DNA of 20,468 nt from a virus. Positions 19,245 through 20,468 of the stretch are shown here, piece by piece. The stretch covers positions 1 to 20,468 of the IMG/VR virus record IMGVR_UViG_3300047446_000117, one strand, 5' to 3'. The stretch's first letter is position 1. The number at the start of each line of letters is the position of its first letter. The position numbers were made by a program, and so were the translations under genes. Under the pieces are notes generated by a model. That model ran no database searches. It was not told the origin of the DNA and worked only from the letters and a program-made list of their open reading frames with translations.

Positions 19245-19263
19245 GCCCCTGCCGACCAGGGGC
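19245..19263 (+). promoter_or_regulatory. Intercistronic hairpin
   Basis: GCCCCTG-CCGAC-CAGGGGC forms a perfect 7-bp stem in the 54-base gap after the PrtN-like gene. There is no T-run, so it is more likely an mRNA stabiliser or processing site than a terminator. Confidence 0.4.
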
Positions 19264-19287
19264 GACACAGCCAATGAGGCACAGCAC

Positions 19288-19635
19288 ATGAACACCAAAG
19301 CGCGTCCCTTTATGGACACCCTGCGCGACATCGAGGCCGGTGGCCTGCTGGACGAACTCACCGAGGCCCAGCATAGCCTGATCGACGCCATCCGCATGAC
19401 CGGCAAGGGCGGAGATCTGACCATCAAGCTGACCTACAAGCCTGATGGTGGTGGCCAGATGACCGTGAAGGCTGACGTTAAAGCCAAAGAGCCTGTTCTG
19501 GCTCGCGGTACGTCCCTGTTCTTCCTCACGCCCGAAGGCAACATCACCCGCCGCGACCCACGCCAGCAGGAAATCCCGCTACGCAGTGTCGAGGACGAAC
19601 CCGGGCCTGGAGCTTTGCGCCAGGTCAGTCAGTAA
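19288..19635 (+). CDS. Hypothetical 115-aa phage protein
   Basis: The protein reads MNTKARPFMDTLRDIEAGGLLDELTEAQHSLIDAIRMTGKGGDLTIKLTYKP, then a beta part (GGQMTVKADVKAKEPVLARGTSLFFLTPEGNITRRDPRQQ). The helix-then-sheet pattern with LTEALNELVxAVxxTGKxGxLTLKLxIKP is one I associate with small prophage proteins that precede DUF2303 genes, and the next gene here is of that type. Soluble, acidic, no signal peptide. Function unknown. Confidence 0.65.
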   Translation: MNTKARPFMDTLRDIEAGGLLDELTEAQHSLIDAIRMTGKGGDLTIKLTYKPDGGGQMTVKADVKAKEPVLARGTSLFFLTPEGNITRRDPRQQEIPLRSVEDEPGPGALRQVSQ

Positions 19636-19686
19636 CACCCGCCACACCAACCTCTCACCAAATTTTCACCCACTGGAGCACATCCA

Positions 19687-20468
19687 ATGCAACAAGCCCT
19701 ACAGCACCTGGTCACCCTGGCTCAGTCCCTCGGCAAACCAATCGAATTCCCAGGCATCCCTGCGCCGCTGGCACTCGTACCGACCGGGGTCAGCATCGAA
19801 AGCCTGGAGCACCTGCTGCCCGCGCCTTCGCGCATCAAGCAGAAGCTCACCGTGCTCGACGCCGAGTCGTTCATCAGCTACGTGAATCGCTTTTCTACCC
19901 AGGCCACGGCAGTGTTTTGCAATGGCCCAGAGGGCCGCACTTTCATCGCCGTCATCGACTACCACGATCCAGCAGCCCCAGCCTGGCGCGACCACGTTGC
20001 GACGTACCGCTGCCCGACCACCGTTGAATGGGGCAACTGGAAGGAAAAGGACCGCAAGCGCATGGACCAGGCCACCTTCGCCGAATTCATCGAAGACAAC
20101 GTGAAGGACATCACCCACCACCCCGAGCACGAGAACACCCCAAGCGCTGCCGACATGCTCGAAATCAGCCGCACCCTGGAAGCCAAGAAGAACATCACGT
20201 TCCGCCAAGGCACTCGCCTCGACAACGGCCAGGTTCAACTGACATACAACGAAGAGATTGACGGGCGCGCCGGCGAAGCTGGCCAGCTGCGCATCCCAGA
20301 AGAGTTCTTCATTGCGCTCAAGCCGTTCCTCGGCGGCGACACCTTCTGCGTACCCGCCCGCTTCCGCTACCGCATTCAGGAAGGTCGCCTGGTCATGTGG
20401 TACGAACTGGTGCGCGCCGACAAGGTGCTCGAAGAAGCCTACAACGCCGTGCGCGCCAAGATCGAAGG
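19687..20468 (+). CDS. DUF2303 / YfdQ-family phage protein, 3' end outside window
   Basis: At least 260 codons, open at the window end. It starts MQQALQHLVTLAQSLGKPIEFPGIPAPLALVPTGVSIESLEHLLPAPSRIKQKLTVLDAESFISYVNRF, then has TAVFCNGPEGRTFIAVIDYHDP-APAWRDHVATYRCPTTVEWGNWKEKDRKRMDQATFAEFIEDNVKDI, and FRYRIQEGRLVMWYELVRADKVLEEAYNAV near the cut end. The SFISYVNRF, AVIDYH and WRDH.A.Y.C..T.EW..W motifs are those of the DUF2303/YfdQ family, common in prophage right arms and of unknown function. About 10 to 20 residues are probably missing. Confidence 0.85.
   Translation, partial: MQQALQHLVTLAQSLGKPIEFPGIPAPLALVPTGVSIESLEHLLPAPSRIKQKLTVLDAESFISYVNRFSTQATAVFCNGPEGRTFIAVIDYHDPAAPAWRDHVATYRCPTTVEWGNWKEKDRKRMDQATFAEFIEDNVKDITHHPEHENTPSAADMLEISRTLEAKKNITFRQGTRLDNGQVQLTYNEEIDGRAGEAGQLRIPEEFFIALKPFLGGDTFCVPARFRYRIQEGRLVMWYELVRADKVLEEAYNAVRAKIE

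Larger units (their letters stand above)
2515..20468. mobile_element. Defective prophage integrated in tRNA-Cys (left end and body)
   Basis: The left boundary is set by the tRNA-Cys 3' fragment. The body has the canonical temperate-phage layout: late structural block, lysis/late control, replication and cII-cro on the minus strand, and cI plus a rightward accessory operon on the plus strand. Two deletions are visible: the terminase large subunit keeps only its C-terminus, and the tail operon stops inside the gene after gpV. The right end, integrase and intact tRNA are not in the window. The stretch 2571-3890 may be phage DNA replaced or scrambled during decay rather than original phage sequence. 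Confidence 0.75.

Overview
The window looks like a Pseudomonas chromosome (fluorescens/putida-type codon use and proteins, including a PrtN-family regulator and a LysE-type exporter) carrying a defective temperate prophage in a tRNA-Cys gene. I identified families by reading motifs; no database search was run.

Left flank (1 to about 2350): the start of a LysE-family exporter (minus), a small Gly/His-rich lipoprotein at 340-501, an 84-aa unknown protein followed by a helix-hairpin-helix protein (plus), a small membrane protein and a small acidic protein (both minus). At 2350-2396 and 2515-2561 lies a 47-bp direct repeat made of the 3' part of tRNA-Cys(GCA) read on the minus strand, each copy followed by its own terminator. 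The orientation predicts that the element extends rightward and that the intact tRNA-Cys and integrase lie beyond the window. An AT-rich zone (2570-3890) follows, with one small unknown gene.

Prophage late module (3791-10660, minus strand, transcribed right to left): a truncated terminase large subunit, gpW-like joining protein, lambda-type portal, ClpP-like head protease, decoration protein, gpE-type major capsid protein, FII-like attachment protein, gpZ-like and gpU-like tail proteins, then a P2/Mu-type baseplate spike gpV. The head is lambda-like and the tail contractile-type. The next gene is cut after about 32 codons and nothing of the remaining tail module is present. Genes are joined by 4-nt ATGA overlaps.

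Lysis/late control and replication (10670-16384, minus): a winged-helix protein fused by deletion to the terminase remnant, a holin-like protein, a 163-aa gene bracketed by identical terminator hairpins (moron-like), an antitermination-Q-like protein, a striking array of eleven 9-bp repeats with a 24-bp perfect palindrome (candidate replication origin), a 896-aa PrimPol/SF3 helicase, a TraR/DksA zinc-finger protein and a CII (CP76) regulator.

Switch and right arm (16524-20468): a divergent cro (minus) and cI-type S24 repressor (plus) pair with readable promoters, then a second plus-strand operon with a near-consensus promoter: small unknown proteins, a KilAC-like protein, a PrtN-family activator and a DUF2303/YfdQ protein cut by the window end. 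The lysogeny switch and replication genes look intact, whereas packaging and tail functions are broken, so this is best read as a prophage that could still be maintained, and perhaps replicate, but could not make a plaque by itself.
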